Below are positions 16,001-25,499 of a stretch of 64,000 nt of DNA, one piece after another. A model generated the notes under the pieces. That model was not told where the DNA came from. It saw only the letters and a list, made by a program, of their open reading frames with translations, and did no database searches. Position numbers and translations under genes: made by a program. Position 1 is the stretch's first letter. Each line of letters opens with the position of its first letter. This DNA comes from Brenneria populi (GTDB taxonomy: Bacteria; Pseudomonadota; Gammaproteobacteria; Enterobacterales; Enterobacteriaceae): assembly GCF_036016195.1 (NCBI RefSeq), contig NZ_JAYWTM010000004.1:1-64000 (forward strand). The letters run 5' to 3'.

Positions 16001-16695
16001 TTACAAAACCAGCTCCGCTGGGCGTGGAATAGCATCGATTGCACCGCAACGCGTACAGGTTAACGCACCAACTTTATTGGCCCAGGCGAAGGCATCTCCC
16101 GCGCCCTTCTCGTGGAGATAATGGCAGCCCTTGGTCAATCCAGTTTGGCCGGTTATCAGCACAAGCTCTTCTTCACTCATTTTTATCACATCGGCCATCT
16201 CGAGGAACGGCCCACAGCAGCGAATAAATTCTACCTCGTTGCCCCCCACAGACCGCTACGGAAATTCGGGTCAAAGGAAAGCATCCGACCTTCCGCCTTC
16301 GCGGCTTTCGCCACTGCGGCGTATGTATGATGCAGCTCGCCATCCAGTAAAGCCGTAGCAGCGCCAAGATGAACAATGCCGCAGTCTTTCAGAAAATCCG
16401 CAGGCAGACTTTACCGTGATAAATGACCATCAGCTCCCCGGCAGAAAACAAAGTCACGTTCACCGCCATACTGAATGCCCACAAACGCCAGCGTCGTCGG
16501 TGCGTGGGTATCACGTATAATCAAGGAGGTATCCAGCGATTCCTGGGCCAGAGTCTCGATCAGAAAATCACCAAAAGAATCATTCCCTACCTGCGCCGCC
16601 AGCTTTGCGCTGCCGCCAAAACGGGAAATTGCCACCGCGACATCCGCCGGAGCGCCACCAGCTTTCTTAAGGAAGTTTTCCCCCTGAACAAGCCC
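16001..16695 (-). pseudogene. PfkB-family sugar kinase (fructokinase-like), decayed
   Basis: Read across several frameshifts on the minus strand: KKAGGAPADVAVAISRFGGS and LAAQVGNDSFGDFLIETL (N-terminal PfkB signature region), a middle part LGAATALLDGELHHTYA and LSFDPNFRSGLWG, then MSEEELVLITGQ, and finally EKGAGDAF joined to KVGALTCTRCGAIDAIP. GAGDAF is the catalytic PfkB motif, but about 20-30 residues that normally follow it are missing. The N-terminal ~30 residues are also absent. Total remaining length is about three quarters of a normal ~310-residue kinase. Fructokinase (ScrK-like) is the closest family I can suggest. It lies just outside the reduced HPI. Confidence 0.78.
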
Positions 16696-16801
16696 CTAAA
16701 CGCTGCGATAGGTCGATCCCGACCGGCTCACGTCTCTTAATATCGCGTCGGCGGCAAAGCCTTCCGCCAACGCGCGAGAACGGCGATGATATGGGGGACG
16801 G

Positions 16802-18205
16802 CTACGCCTTCCAGCCGCCGCCAAGCACCTTATAGAGAGTAACATGCTGCGTAATCTCGCTAAGGCGGGTCGATATCTCCGTTTTTTTGGCCTGGAATAG
16901 CGAGCGCTGGGCCACAAGCACGTTGAGGTAGCCGTCCACGCCTTCCCGGTAGCGGTTATTGGCAAGATCGTAGTATCGCTGGTTTGCCGCGGTGTCCTGC
17001 TGCCGGGCGGCCAGTTCGTGCTGATACGTCGATTGCCCGGCTAAAGCATCGGAAACTTCCTGAAATGCCTGCTGAATGGCTTTTTCATAGTTTGCTATTT
17101 CAATGCGCTTCGATACCTGCGCCACGTCCAGATTCGCCTGATTCTTGCCGCCATCGAAAATAGGCACGCTAACGCTCGGAACAAACGACCAGGCGGCCGT
17201 TCCCCCCTCAAGCAAATGCCCAAGGCTCTCTGAAGCCGATCCCCCGGAAGCCGTCAGACTGATGGTAGGGAAAAAGGCGGCCCTTGCCGCGCCAATATTG
17301 GCATTCGCTGCCTTTAGCGTATGTTCGGCGGCGATAATATCAGGCCGTTTCGTCAACACTTCCGATGATATGCCGCCGGGGAGCGCGGGAAAGCGCCACG
17401 CTTTGTTTAGCGTTGCGTTTTCTACAAGGTTCGCCGGCAGCTCGGTGCCCAGCAACAACCGGAGCGCGTTTGCATCCTGCTGCACCTGGCGGGTGTATTG
17501 ATACACTTCGGCTTCTGCGCTTCTTAATCCCGTTTCCGCCTGGGCGAGATCCTGTTCGTTGCTGATATCCATCTCATAGCGCTGTTTCGTCAGGTCATAT
17601 GTTTCACGCTGACTTTTTGCCGTGTCGTTTGCCAACTGCAGTAAGTCCTTGTCGGCGCACAGGGTCAAATAGCTGGATACCACCTCGGAGATCAGGCTGA
17701 TCTGCGTCGCTTGCGCGGTAGCTTCCGTGGAGAGATAATTTTCAAGCGCCTGAGCCTTCAGACTCCGGAGCCTGCCGAAAAAGTCGAGCTCCCAGGAGGT
17801 TACGCCGAGATTGGCTTCATACTGCTGATAAGTTACCGGCCCCGAGGACTGGGTTGAATACAGATTGCCGGGCAGATGCGCCGAAGTCTGGCTACCGCTG
17901 GCCTCTATCGTCGGCAGCAAAGCGGCTCTCTCGATCCTGTACTGCGCCCGCGCGGATTCGATATTCAAGACGGCGACCTTAAGGTCGCGATTGTTTTTTA
18001 GCGACAGCGCCACAAGCTGCTTCAACGTTGCATCAGCAAAAAAGGTTTGCCACGCAATATCCGCCGCTTCAGCGCCTTTACCCCGCTGCGCATCATGATT
18101 CCATGCGCCGGAAACAGGCATTGCAGGACGTTCATAACGCGGCTGTAGGTTGCACGCTGTCAAATTGAACAGCACGGGTATTAAAATAAAAAGACGTTTA
18201 CGCAT
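16802..18205 (-). CDS. RND efflux outer-membrane factor lipoprotein (OprM/NodT family)
   Basis: 467 residues. The lipobox LTAC gives a lipidated cysteine at residue 18, followed by N at +2, consistent with sorting to the outer membrane. Two OEP repeats are visible, each with long helical segments (ADIAWQTFFADATLKQLVAL..., then LTKRPDIIAAEHTLKAANANIGAARAAFFPTISL). The paired KRPDI...A..ANIG.ARAAFFP block is diagnostic of the OprM/NodT family. It would form the trimeric exit duct for the RND pump at 21142-25413. It is separated from that pump by three regulator or oxidoreductase genes on the same strand and probably has its own promoter in the 18206-18467 gap. Confidence 0.92.
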   Translation of the reverse strand: MRKRLFILIPVLFNLTACNLQPRYERPAMPVSGAWNHDAQRGKGAEAADIAWQTFFADATLKQLVALSLKNNRDLKVAVLNIESARAQYRIERAALLPTIEASGSQTSAHLPGNLYSTQSSGPVTYQQYEANLGVTSWELDFFGRLRSLKAQALENYLSTEATAQATQISLISEVVSSYLTLCADKDLLQLANDTAKSQRETYDLTKQRYEMDISNEQDLAQAETGLRSAEAEVYQYTRQVQQDANALRLLLGTELPANLVENATLNKAWRFPALPGGISSEVLTKRPDIIAAEHTLKAANANIGAARAAFFPTISLTASGGSASESLGHLLEGGTAAWSFVPSVSVPIFDGGKNQANLDVAQVSKRIEIANYEKAIQQAFQEVSDALAGQSTYQHELAARQQDTAANQRYYDLANNRYREGVDGYLNVLVAQRSLFQAKKTEISTRLSEITQHVTLYKVLGGGWKA

Positions 18206-18329
18206 TTCCCATCCTTTTCGGCGCGGTTTACTGCGGCCCGGAGTCGATTACTCTCAGTCTGATAAATCATATTTCATCACTGATAAGCTGTTTTATACGG
18301 CGGTAAAATCCTATTTCCCCACGGAGACA

Positions 18330-18399
18330 TATACCCTAACTAATTCAAGCTGCGGGACAAAAGCGCCAACGCGCATGCAGCTTGAAATATGACGGGTAG
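18330..18399. repeat. Short ERIC-like element, internally deleted
   Basis: Begins TATACCC with TTCAAGCTGCGGG and ends CATGCAGCTTGAAATATG followed by ACGGGTA: the two ERIC ends without the central part, about 70 bp. It lies in the leader of the outer-membrane-factor gene and can fold into a single hairpin. Confidence 0.75.
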
Positions 18400-18467
18400 A
18401 AATGGAGGGCGAGCAAAGCGCATCGTCAGGATAAGGTTGCATTTTCACTCCCCCTTCATCGATAGCG

Positions 18468-19430
18468 CTATTTAATATCCCGCCAGTGAGTCACTTTCTG
18501 CTCCCATATGTAGCGATAGTTATTGATTAAATCACGCGCGGTAAGCTGTTTCCGGCACGTCAGAAAATTAAAATCGCCGGATTTAACATCAAGCAACCCC
18601 TCGGCTATACTGGCTTCATTCGTCACCATATCGTTACCACACCATGGTACGGGGGAGTGAGAAAAATCCTGATCGGTATCGCGCGGTATATTCATTGAAT
18701 CCAGATAAGTAAAAAACTCCTCGCTGTTGACCGGACAATATTCGATATCAATACCCGAGGCATTGCTTACAAGATCGCAGAGTTCGCGTTGAGAGATAGA
18801 TTGGGAGCCGGTAATATCATATGCCTTCCTGCTTACTCCGGCCCCTAATAATAATGCGGCGCCTGCAAGCGCGCTGTCATCCTTGGCGATAAAGGTCGCT
18901 TTCCCCTCGCCGGCGGTCGTATACCACTTATTACCGGACATGAGCGATAGCATTACGGACGTTGTCAGGTAGTTCTCAAGGTAAAGATTATTACGCATAA
19001 CGTTAAAATCTATTGCGCAATCGCGCAGGTAAAGCTCCGTCGCCGTATGATCCGGCGTCACATATACATGTGCGTAGGCCGGGTTTGTGGCGCCCAGAAA
19101 AGAGGTGTATGTAATGTGTTCCACCCCGGCTTTTATTGCGGCATCAATGACATCTTTATGCTGTCGGACCCGTTTTTCTCCGATTAAAACCCCCGAAACC
19201 ATAAAAAGGCGTTCTCCGCCCGTAAAGGATTTCACCATCTCGACAGGATCGTCATAATTAGCTCGTCTGAGCTCTATGCCTGACGATTCCCAACCGTTAC
19301 GGACTTCGCTGGCTATTTTTTCGGGCGCCGGGCATGTAAAGATCAACTCTTCCGGGTCCACATTGGCGATCATATTGTTTGCGACCCGCCCGCCCAACTT
19401 TCCGTCCACTCCGGTGATAATATATTTCAT
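18468..19430 (-). CDS. NmrA-family NAD(P)-binding oxidoreductase
   Basis: 320 residues. The N-terminus MKYIITGVDGKLGGRVA is a Rossmann-fold G-x-x-G-x-x-G variant, followed by a typical NmrA/atypical-SDR layout: MVSGVLIGEKRVRQHKDVIDAAIKAGVEHITYTS, then NVMRNNLYLENY. Relatives are quinone oxidoreductases of the QorB type or redox-sensing regulators. The substrate cannot be read from sequence. It lies downstream of the Rob-like regulator and upstream of the outer-membrane factor, all on the minus strand, so it may belong to the efflux/stress cluster. Confidence 0.82.
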   Translation of the reverse strand: MKYIITGVDGKLGGRVANNMIANVDPEELIFTCPAPEKIASEVRNGWESSGIELRRANYDDPVEMVKSFTGGERLFMVSGVLIGEKRVRQHKDVIDAAIKAGVEHITYTSFLGATNPAYAHVYVTPDHTATELYLRDCAIDFNVMRNNLYLENYLTTSVMLSLMSGNKWYTTAGEGKATFIAKDDSALAGAALLLGAGVSRKAYDITGSQSISQRELCDLVSNASGIDIEYCPVNSEEFFTYLDSMNIPRDTDQDFSHSPVPWCGNDMVTNEASIAEGLLDVKSGDFNFLTCRKQLTARDLINNYRYIWEQKVTHWRDIK

Positions 19431-19518
19431 CTGCGCGCCTCATAATTCAGGTTGAAAAATATGGATTTATGGCTAAAAATCCCCTATTCCATCAATCATT
19501 GACATGACCATTGCAATA

Positions 19519-20418
19519 TTACATAAGCCTACCGGCAGTCTGCTTAAGCAATGAATCGGAACACGGCACAAAATAGCTGCACTGGATAAAGTTCGACTGC
19601 AAAGACTGTTTATTTCTGTCAGCAAAATAGTAACGTTCGATATCCTGTCCTTTTCGTCTTGTAATATCTAAACCGGGTAAATGGTAGCGATTTACATCCA
19701 TGATAAATTGCTGAAAACCCTCTTTCGTCCCCGTATAGTTAAACTGGGCATAGCTTCCCTCGGGAATAACAACCGAGCGCAATCTATGCCGCTCTATATA
19801 TTTACGGACATAGTCCGATGCCGTAATATATTCCACTATTAATCCGGGAGCCTTCGGCCCCGCCGGCACGAAACTACGGATGCCGTAGGCGTAAGAAGGC
19901 AGTACCGGATAGTCCCTGAAATGCCTTCTGAAAAAATTCATTCTGACTTCCATATCAAACTGGTTGATATTTTCAAAAACGCACGAAAAATTATGCGGCA
20001 CGCCGGTAAAAATTTGCTGGGGCAGTGAAATAATATCCGGCGTTGAAACCGGATAAGTTGTTCTCTGGAACGGCGGATAGAGCTGCGAACAGTCCCATTC
20101 GCTCTTTTTCCGGTATCTCGCCGGCGTTTGATGAAAATACTCTTTAAAAGAGCGGGTAAACGCCTGTTGCGAGGTGAAACCATACTTCAATGCAATATCC
20201 AGGATTTGCGTTCTGGTTATCTGCAATTCCACCGCCGCCGCGGATAATTTCCGTAACCGAATATACCTGTTCAGCGTCACGCCCGTAAGCTCATGGTATA
20301 AACGCTGCAGATGCCATTTGGAATATCCTGATTTAGCGGCAACCGTATCCAGGGAGAGTTTTGTCGCAAGCCGAGATTCTATCCATTCGACAAGGTCATA
20401 AATAATGTCACGTTGCAT
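19519..20418 (-). CDS. Rob-like AraC-family regulator with GyrI-type effector domain
   Basis: 299 residues from the ATG at 20418 (MQRDIIYDLVEWIESRL), chosen for its upstream AGGGGG and normal Rob length. The N-terminal AraC domain reads LDTVAAKSGYSKWHLQRLYHELTG and ILDIALKYGFTSQQAFTRSFKEYFHQTPA, the Rob/MarA/SoxS signature. The C-terminal ~170 residues fit the GyrI-like ligand-binding domain found in Rob. It overlaps the end of the TetR gene by 11 bp, so the two are co-translated. Rob-type regulators activate efflux and redox-stress genes; its position inside an RND cluster suggests control of the pump. It is a Rob paralogue, not necessarily the housekeeping rob. Confidence 0.88.
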   Translation of the reverse strand: MQRDIIYDLVEWIESRLATKLSLDTVAAKSGYSKWHLQRLYHELTGVTLNRYIRLRKLSAAAVELQITRTQILDIALKYGFTSQQAFTRSFKEYFHQTPARYRKKSEWDCSQLYPPFQRTTYPVSTPDIISLPQQIFTGVPHNFSCVFENINQFDMEVRMNFFRRHFRDYPVLPSYAYGIRSFVPAGPKAPGLIVEYITASDYVRKYIERHRLRSVVIPEGSYAQFNYTGTKEGFQQFIMDVNRYHLPGLDITRRKGQDIERYYFADRNKQSLQSNFIQCSYFVPCSDSLLKQTAGRLM

Positions 20419-21040
20419 TACATACCCCCTGCTTTCCGGCGGCAATATCAAAAATAAGATTTAATGCGGATAAATTATTACGGAACAGCAAACCATCTGA
20501 CGGCATTAAAATAATGGCTTTTAGGGCGCCGATAAAAACATGAAAAATTAATGCGCTAAGTATCTCAACAGGAATATCCGCTCTTATCTTGCCCTGTATT
20601 TTCGCATCTAACAAAATGGAGCCTATCAGCGACATCAGCTTTTCCGCGCTCTTTTTTCCCGAAATATCTTCATCACTCATTGCGTCAGGATATTCATGAC
20701 GGAAAACAATCATCTCAATAACATTCCGCAGACGCCTGTTTCCCTTTAAGTCCATAAGACCTCTGATTAAACAGTGACGCAATGACGCGACAGGTTCGGT
20801 ACAGCGCTTTATTGCTTCAATTTCCGCGAAAAGAAAAAGCGGAGTACGTTCAATAACCTGTTTAAGAAGATCATTTTTTTCACGGAAGTGCCAATATATG
20901 GCTCCCCTCGTACATCCGGCTTTTGCGGCTATCATCTGTAAAGTGGTACGAGAAACGCCGGTATCGCGAAAACATTGTTCCGCCGCGTCTAATATATGTT
21001 CCCGTGTTTCTTCAGCATCTTGCCTGGTTCGTCTTACCAT
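20408..21040 (-). CDS. TetR/AcrR-family repressor (downstream of RND pump)
   Basis: 210 residues from the ATG at 21040 (MVRRTRQDAEETREHIL), preceded by GGGAGG at good spacing. The N-terminal TetR HTH reads TTLQMIAAKAGCTRGAIYWHFREKNDLL, very close to AcrR of E. coli. The C-terminal ligand domain is less conserved. Same strand as and downstream of the RND permease, with a strong hairpin in between, and overlapping the Rob-like gene. A local repressor of efflux is the natural inference. A second TetR gene sits at the other end of the pump operon. Confidence 0.88.
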   Translation of the reverse strand: MVRRTRQDAEETREHILDAAEQCFRDTGVSRTTLQMIAAKAGCTRGAIYWHFREKNDLLKQVIERTPLFLFAEIEAIKRCTEPVASLRHCLIRGLMDLKGNRRLRNVIEMIVFRHEYPDAMSDEDISGKKSAEKLMSLIGSILLDAKIQGKIRADIPVEILSALIFHVFIGALKAIILMPSDGLLFRNNLSALNLIFDIAAGKQGVCNAT

Positions 21041-21103
21041 TCGCAGCCTCCCAGGTAAAATCCATGTTTGTGATAAATAGGTTCTAAACTGCATTGGCGC
21101 TGT

Positions 21104-21138
21104 GGGGCGGCGCTATATGGAACGCCGCCCCCTTTTTT
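21104..21138 (+). terminator. GC-rich hairpin between RND permease and TetR
   Basis: GGGGCGGCG (21104-21112) pairs with CGCCGCCCC (21123-21131), followed on the plus strand by a T-run to 21138. This is terminator-shaped for plus-strand transcripts, but neighbouring genes run on the minus strand, where the T-run comes before the stem. It may limit antisense transcription or weaken read-through into tetR. Confidence 0.55.
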
Positions 21139-21141
21139 ACA

Positions 21142-24100
21142 TCACTCTTTTTTCCCCTCAGCGGTCGCTAATTTATTTTTGGATGACCTTTTGCTGAAAA
21201 AGCCCGCGACAACAACATAAAACAGAGGAATATAGAAAATGGCCAGTACGGTGGCGGTTATCATGCCGCCCACGACCCCGGTCCCGATGGCGTGTTTGCT
21301 TCCCGAACTTGCGCCTGAAGCAATGGCCAGGGGGATGACGCCGACAATAAACGCCAGAGAGGTCATGATGATGGGTCTTAACCGTACGCGCGCCGCCTCA
21401 ATTGCCGCCTCCGAGATCGACATGCCCTGCTTTTCGTGAAGTTCGCGCGCGAACTCGACGATTAATATGGCGTTCTTTGCCGACAGCCCTATTGTCGTCA
21501 ATAGCCCGACCTGGAAAAAGACGTCGTTGCCCAGCCCGCGTAAAAGCGTTGCGCCCACCGCGCCGAGAACCCCCAGCGGGATCACCAGTAGTACGGAGAA
21601 AGGGATACTCCAGCTTTCATAGAGACCCGCCAGGCAGAGGAAGACGATCACAAGCGACAGCGCGTAAAGGGCCGGCGCCTGCGAGCCGGAAAGCCGCTCT
21701 TCAAAGGAAAGCCCCGTCCAGGCGACATTGAAGCCCTGCGGCAATTTCGCCGCGATCTCCTCCACCGCCTTCATCGCATCGCCGGAGCTGTAGCCCGGCG
21801 CCGGTTCGCCGAGAAGTTCTACCGCCGGCAGGCCGTTATAGCGCTCCAGCTTCGGAGAACCATAGATCCATTTTCCGCTGGCGAATGACGAGAATGACAC
21901 CATCTTTCCGTCGCTATTGCGCACATACCACTTATCGAAATCCTCCGGCGAAATACGTGAGCCGGCATCTCCTTGAATATAAACTTTTTTAACCCGTCCG
22001 CGGTCGTTGAAGTCATTGACATACGACGAACCCCAGGCAGCGGACATGGTGCTATTGACATCGGACAGACTCAGTTTCAGGGCCTGAACTTTCTCGTCAT
22101 CGATCAGAATCTGATACTGCGGCTCATCGTTCATGCCGTTGGGACGCACCATCTGCAGGGCGGGATTTTTCGCGGCCATTCCCAGAAACATATTGCGCGC
22201 CTGCATTAATTTTTCATGCCCGCCCCCGGTCGTATCCTGAATAAACAGATTAAAGCCAGTGGCGTTCCCTAGCTCCATCACCGCCGGCGGCGCGAAGGCA
22301 ATCACGGTTCCTTCTTTTATCGTGCTGAAATACCCCATCGATCTGCCGGCCAGTTCAAATACGGAGCCTTTCCTTTCATTCCACGGCTTAAGTCCGACGA
22401 ATACCATGGCCGAACCCTGACCGCGCCCGGCGAAGTTGAATCCGTTGACGAGCATCGTGGTGGCGACCATATCTTTTTCCTGCTCCAGGAAATATTGCGA
22501 AATCTTGGTCAAGACTTTCTGCGTCTGCTCCGCGCTGCTGTTCGGCGGCATCTGCACCTGCACGAAGAGATTTCCCTGATCTTCATCAGGCAGGAATGAG
22601 GTCGGTATCTGGGGGAATAGCGCGGCAAGCAGGGCGACGATCGCCAGAAAGAAAAGCATCGCTCTTTTTCTGGCGCCCAACGTACGCTTCACGCCATTGT
22701 GATAAAGCGCGGTGCCGCTTTCAAATTTACGGTTGAACCAGGCGAAAAAACCTTTTTTGCCGTCCGCTCCGTGGTGAGACGGCCTCAGAATAGTCGCGCA
22801 CAGTGACGGGGTAAAAACCAGGGCGACAATGACCGACAGCGCCATCGCAGAAACAATGGTGATGGAAAACTGGCGGTAAATCACCCCGGTGGATCCGCCG
22901 AAAAACGCCATTGGAAGGAACACGGCCGACAGCACCAGACCAATCCCCACCAGGGCGCCGGAGATCTGTTCCATCGACTTACGGGTAGCCTCAAGCGGAG
23001 AGAGCTTTTCTTCTTCCATCAGACGTTCGACGTTCTCGACCACCACTATCGCATCGTCGACAAGAAGACCTATCGCCAGAACCAGGCCAAACATCGTCAG
23101 TATATTGATGGTAAAACCGAACGCGGCCATCACGCCGAAGGTGCCCAGCAAAACGACCGGAATGGCCAGCGTGGGGATAAGCGTCGCCCTCCAGTTTTGC
23201 AAAAATACCAGCATCACCACAAAAACCAGGACGATGGCTTCAATCAGCGTATGCACCACCCCCTCAATCGAGGCGCTTATAACCGGTGATGTATCATAGG
23301 GATAGATAATCTCAACCCCGTCAGGCAAACCGGGTTTAAGCTCGTCCAGTTTCGCCTTAACCGCTTCGATGGTATCCAGGGCATTAGCGCCTGTCGCCAG
23401 ACGTAACGCGATCGCCGTACTGGGAAGGTTTTTTCCGTATTTAGACTGTATTGAGAAACTTTCAGACCCCAGGCTCACCCTTGCCACATCTTTGAGTAAA
23501 ACGCGGGACCCGTCCGGCTGAACCTTAAGGAGTATATTTTCAAACTGCTCAGGCTTTGTGAACCGCGTTTTGCCGATTACCGTCGCGCTAAGCTCAATAT
23601 TATCCTTGGTGGGCAGGCCGCCCAGCTGGCCGGCGGACACCTGAACGTTTTGCGCCTGAATGGCCGAGCTGACATCCAGCGGGGTGAGTTTGTACCCATT
23701 CAGCTTGTTAGGGTCCATCCAGATGCGCATCGCATACTGTGCCCCCATCATGGTGAAGTCGCCGACGCCAGTGATACGGGTTAGCGGATCCTGTATGTTG
23801 GAAACCAGATAATCGCCAAGGTCGAAGCTACTCATACGGCCGTCGGTGGAGACCAGCCCGGCAAGCAGCAAAAAGTTTATCTGATATTTCGCTACTCGGA
23901 TCCCCTGGTTCTGAACCTCATCCGGTATCAGCGGGGTAGCCAGAGACAACTTATTCTGCACCTGAACCTGGGCGATATCAGGGTCCGTGCCTTGATCAAA
24001 GGTGACGGTGATGGTGAATGAACCATCAGAATTACTCTCTGACTTCAGGTAGCGCAGGTTATCAAGGCCGTTCAACTGCTGCTCGATAACCTGCACGACG

Positions 24101-24279
24101 GTATCCTGTACCGTATCGGCCGAGGCGCCGGGATAGGAGCCCGACACGGCAATAGCGGGAGCGGCGATATTCGGGTACTGGTTAATGGGAAGATTCATGA
24201 TGGAGAGCGCGCCAGCCAGCATGATAATGATGGCCACAACCCATGCGAGTACGGGGCGGTCAATAAAAAAACGAGACAT
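21142..24279 (-). CDS. RND multidrug efflux permease (AcrB/MexB/HAE1 family)
   Basis: 1045 residues, the normal size for HAE1-family pumps. The N-terminus MSRFFIDRPVLAWVVAIIIMLAGALSI is typical. The proton-relay aspartates are in GLLVDDAIVVVENVERLMEEE (TM4), and the relay lysine is in IGLSAKNAILIVEFARELHE (TM10). It exports hydrophobic drugs, bile salts or plant antimicrobials from the periplasm and inner leaflet, with the adaptor encoded 9 bp upstream and probably the outer-membrane factor at 16802. Whether this is the organism's main AcrB or an accessory pump cannot be decided here; the dedicated regulators favour an accessory pump. Confidence 0.95.
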   Translation of the reverse strand: MSRFFIDRPVLAWVVAIIIMLAGALSIMNLPINQYPNIAAPAIAVSGSYPGASADTVQDTVVQVIEQQLNGLDNLRYLKSESNSDGSFTITVTFDQGTDPDIAQVQVQNKLSLATPLIPDEVQNQGIRVAKYQINFLLLAGLVSTDGRMSSFDLGDYLVSNIQDPLTRITGVGDFTMMGAQYAMRIWMDPNKLNGYKLTPLDVSSAIQAQNVQVSAGQLGGLPTKDNIELSATVIGKTRFTKPEQFENILLKVQPDGSRVLLKDVARVSLGSESFSIQSKYGKNLPSTAIALRLATGANALDTIEAVKAKLDELKPGLPDGVEIIYPYDTSPVISASIEGVVHTLIEAIVLVFVVMLVFLQNWRATLIPTLAIPVVLLGTFGVMAAFGFTINILTMFGLVLAIGLLVDDAIVVVENVERLMEEEKLSPLEATRKSMEQISGALVGIGLVLSAVFLPMAFFGGSTGVIYRQFSITIVSAMALSVIVALVFTPSLCATILRPSHHGADGKKGFFAWFNRKFESGTALYHNGVKRTLGARKRAMLFFLAIVALLAALFPQIPTSFLPDEDQGNLFVQVQMPPNSSAEQTQKVLTKISQYFLEQEKDMVATTMLVNGFNFAGRGQGSAMVFVGLKPWNERKGSVFELAGRSMGYFSTIKEGTVIAFAPPAVMELGNATGFNLFIQDTTGGGHEKLMQARNMFLGMAAKNPALQMVRPNGMNDEPQYQILIDDEKVQALKLSLSDVNSTMSAAWGSSYVNDFNDRGRVKKVYIQGDAGSRISPEDFDKWYVRNSDGKMVSFSSFASGKWIYGSPKLERYNGLPAVELLGEPAPGYSSGDAMKAVEEIAAKLPQGFNVAWTGLSFEERLSGSQAPALYALSLVIVFLCLAGLYESWSIPFSVLLVIPLGVLGAVGATLLRGLGNDVFFQVGLLTTIGLSAKNAILIVEFARELHEKQGMSISEAAIEAARVRLRPIIMTSLAFIVGVIPLAIASGASSGSKHAIGTGVVGGMITATVLAIFYIPLFYVVVAGFFSKRSSKNKLATAEGKKE

Positions 24280-24288
24280 GACGACTCC

Positions 24289-25413
24289 TTACCGGGACTG
24301 AGAAGATTCTGAAGATGAGGACGTCGCCGTTTGCGCAATTTTCACCTCGCTGCCGGGCTGGGCTTTTTGCGTTCCATCAACAATCAAGCGATCCCCGCTT
24401 TGCAGGCCGTCGCGTATTAACCATTGATTACCCACCACCCGATCGGTCACCACCGATTTGCGTATCACCTTGTTATCTTTATCGACGACAAGGGCTGACG
24501 CCTGTCCGATAGGATCGCGGGTAATGCCTCGTTGCGGGACAAGCAGGGCATTCTCGCGCACGCCTTCCTGTAATTTGGCGCGCACGAACATGCCCGGCAG
24601 TAAACGGCCGTCCGGATTGGGGAACTCGGCGCGGATAATTACAGAATCGGTGCTTTCATCTACCGTAACCTCCGAAAGTTTGATGCGTCCCGGATAGGGA
24701 TACTCCGCGCCGTTGTCCAGCATGAGTTTGACTTCGGCCTGTTGTTCGCCATTCTGTTTCAGGCGGCCCGCGGCGAATTCATCCTGCAATTTCAGCAGCG
24801 CCGTCGAAGACTGCGGGATATCCACATAAATGGGGTCGAGCTGTTGAATGGTTGCCAGCGCATCCGTCTGATTGGCGGTAAGAAGCGCGCCCTGAGTCAC
24901 GGAAGAGCGGCCAATACGGCCGGAAATGGGAGCGGTGATGCTGGTATAGCCCAAATCGATTCGCGCCGAATCCACGTCAGCCTGCGCCTGCAGCCAGGAA
25001 GAGCGTGCGTCATCGCGGTCCTGTTGGCTTATGGCCCTTGTTTTCAATAATCTTTCATAACGCTGGGCTAAAAGTTTCGACGATTCCAGGCTCGCTTGCG
25101 CTTTTGCCAGCGTCGCCCGGTAAGGCGCCGGGTCTATCTGATATAATACCTGTCCGGCTTCAACTAGCGTTCCTTCATCAAATAAGCGTTTTTGGAGTAT
25201 GCCGCCGACCTGAGGGCGTATTTCCGCGGTTCTGAATGAGGCGGTACGTCCGGGGAGTTCGGTTGTCAGCGCGACGTTTGATTCGGTTAACGTCACGACC
25301 CCGACTTCAGGAATCGAATTTTGAACCGGGCGTTGCGGCTGGTCGCATCCGGTAAGCGCAAGCGTCAACAAGATTGACAGCGCGGGGTATGCGGGACGAA
25401 AAAGCACAAACAT
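24289..25413 (-). CDS. RND periplasmic adaptor (AcrA/MexA family lipoprotein)
   Basis: 374 residues. Lipobox LTGC with D at +2 predicts inner-membrane anchoring, as in AcrA. The lipoyl/barrel-sandwich halves and helical hairpin follow: EIRPQVGGILQKRLFDEGTLVEAGQVLYQIDPAPY, then SITAPISGRIGRS. First gene of the adaptor-permease operon, 9 bp before the permease, divergent from a TetR gene over an 86-bp gap that holds two palindromes. Confidence 0.94.
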   Translation of the reverse strand: MFVLFRPAYPALSILLTLALTGCDQPQRPVQNSIPEVGVVTLTESNVALTTELPGRTASFRTAEIRPQVGGILQKRLFDEGTLVEAGQVLYQIDPAPYRATLAKAQASLESSKLLAQRYERLLKTRAISQQDRDDARSSWLQAQADVDSARIDLGYTSITAPISGRIGRSSVTQGALLTANQTDALATIQQLDPIYVDIPQSSTALLKLQDEFAAGRLKQNGEQQAEVKLMLDNGAEYPYPGRIKLSEVTVDESTDSVIIRAEFPNPDGRLLPGMFVRAKLQEGVRENALLVPQRGITRDPIGQASALVVDKDNKVIRKSVVTDRVVGNQWLIRDGLQSGDRLIVDGTQKAQPGSEVKIAQTATSSSSESSQSR

Positions 25414-25435
25414 TGTGAGCGTTCTCTCTTAGATT

Positions 25436-25463
25436 GAATGTTCATTCTAGTATATTCATACTA
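25436..25463. promoter_or_regulatory. Two palindromes in the efflux/tetR divergent promoter
   Basis: GAATGTTCATTC (25436-25447) and TAGTATATTCATACTA (25448-25463) are adjacent palindromes in the 86-bp gap between the adaptor gene and the divergent TetR gene. TetR-family repressors usually bind such sites, so this is the likely operator controlling pump and regulator. The role is inferred. Confidence 0.55.
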
Positions 25464-25499
25464 AAATAGAACTTGCAAGGGATATTGAAGAGGTAGCAA

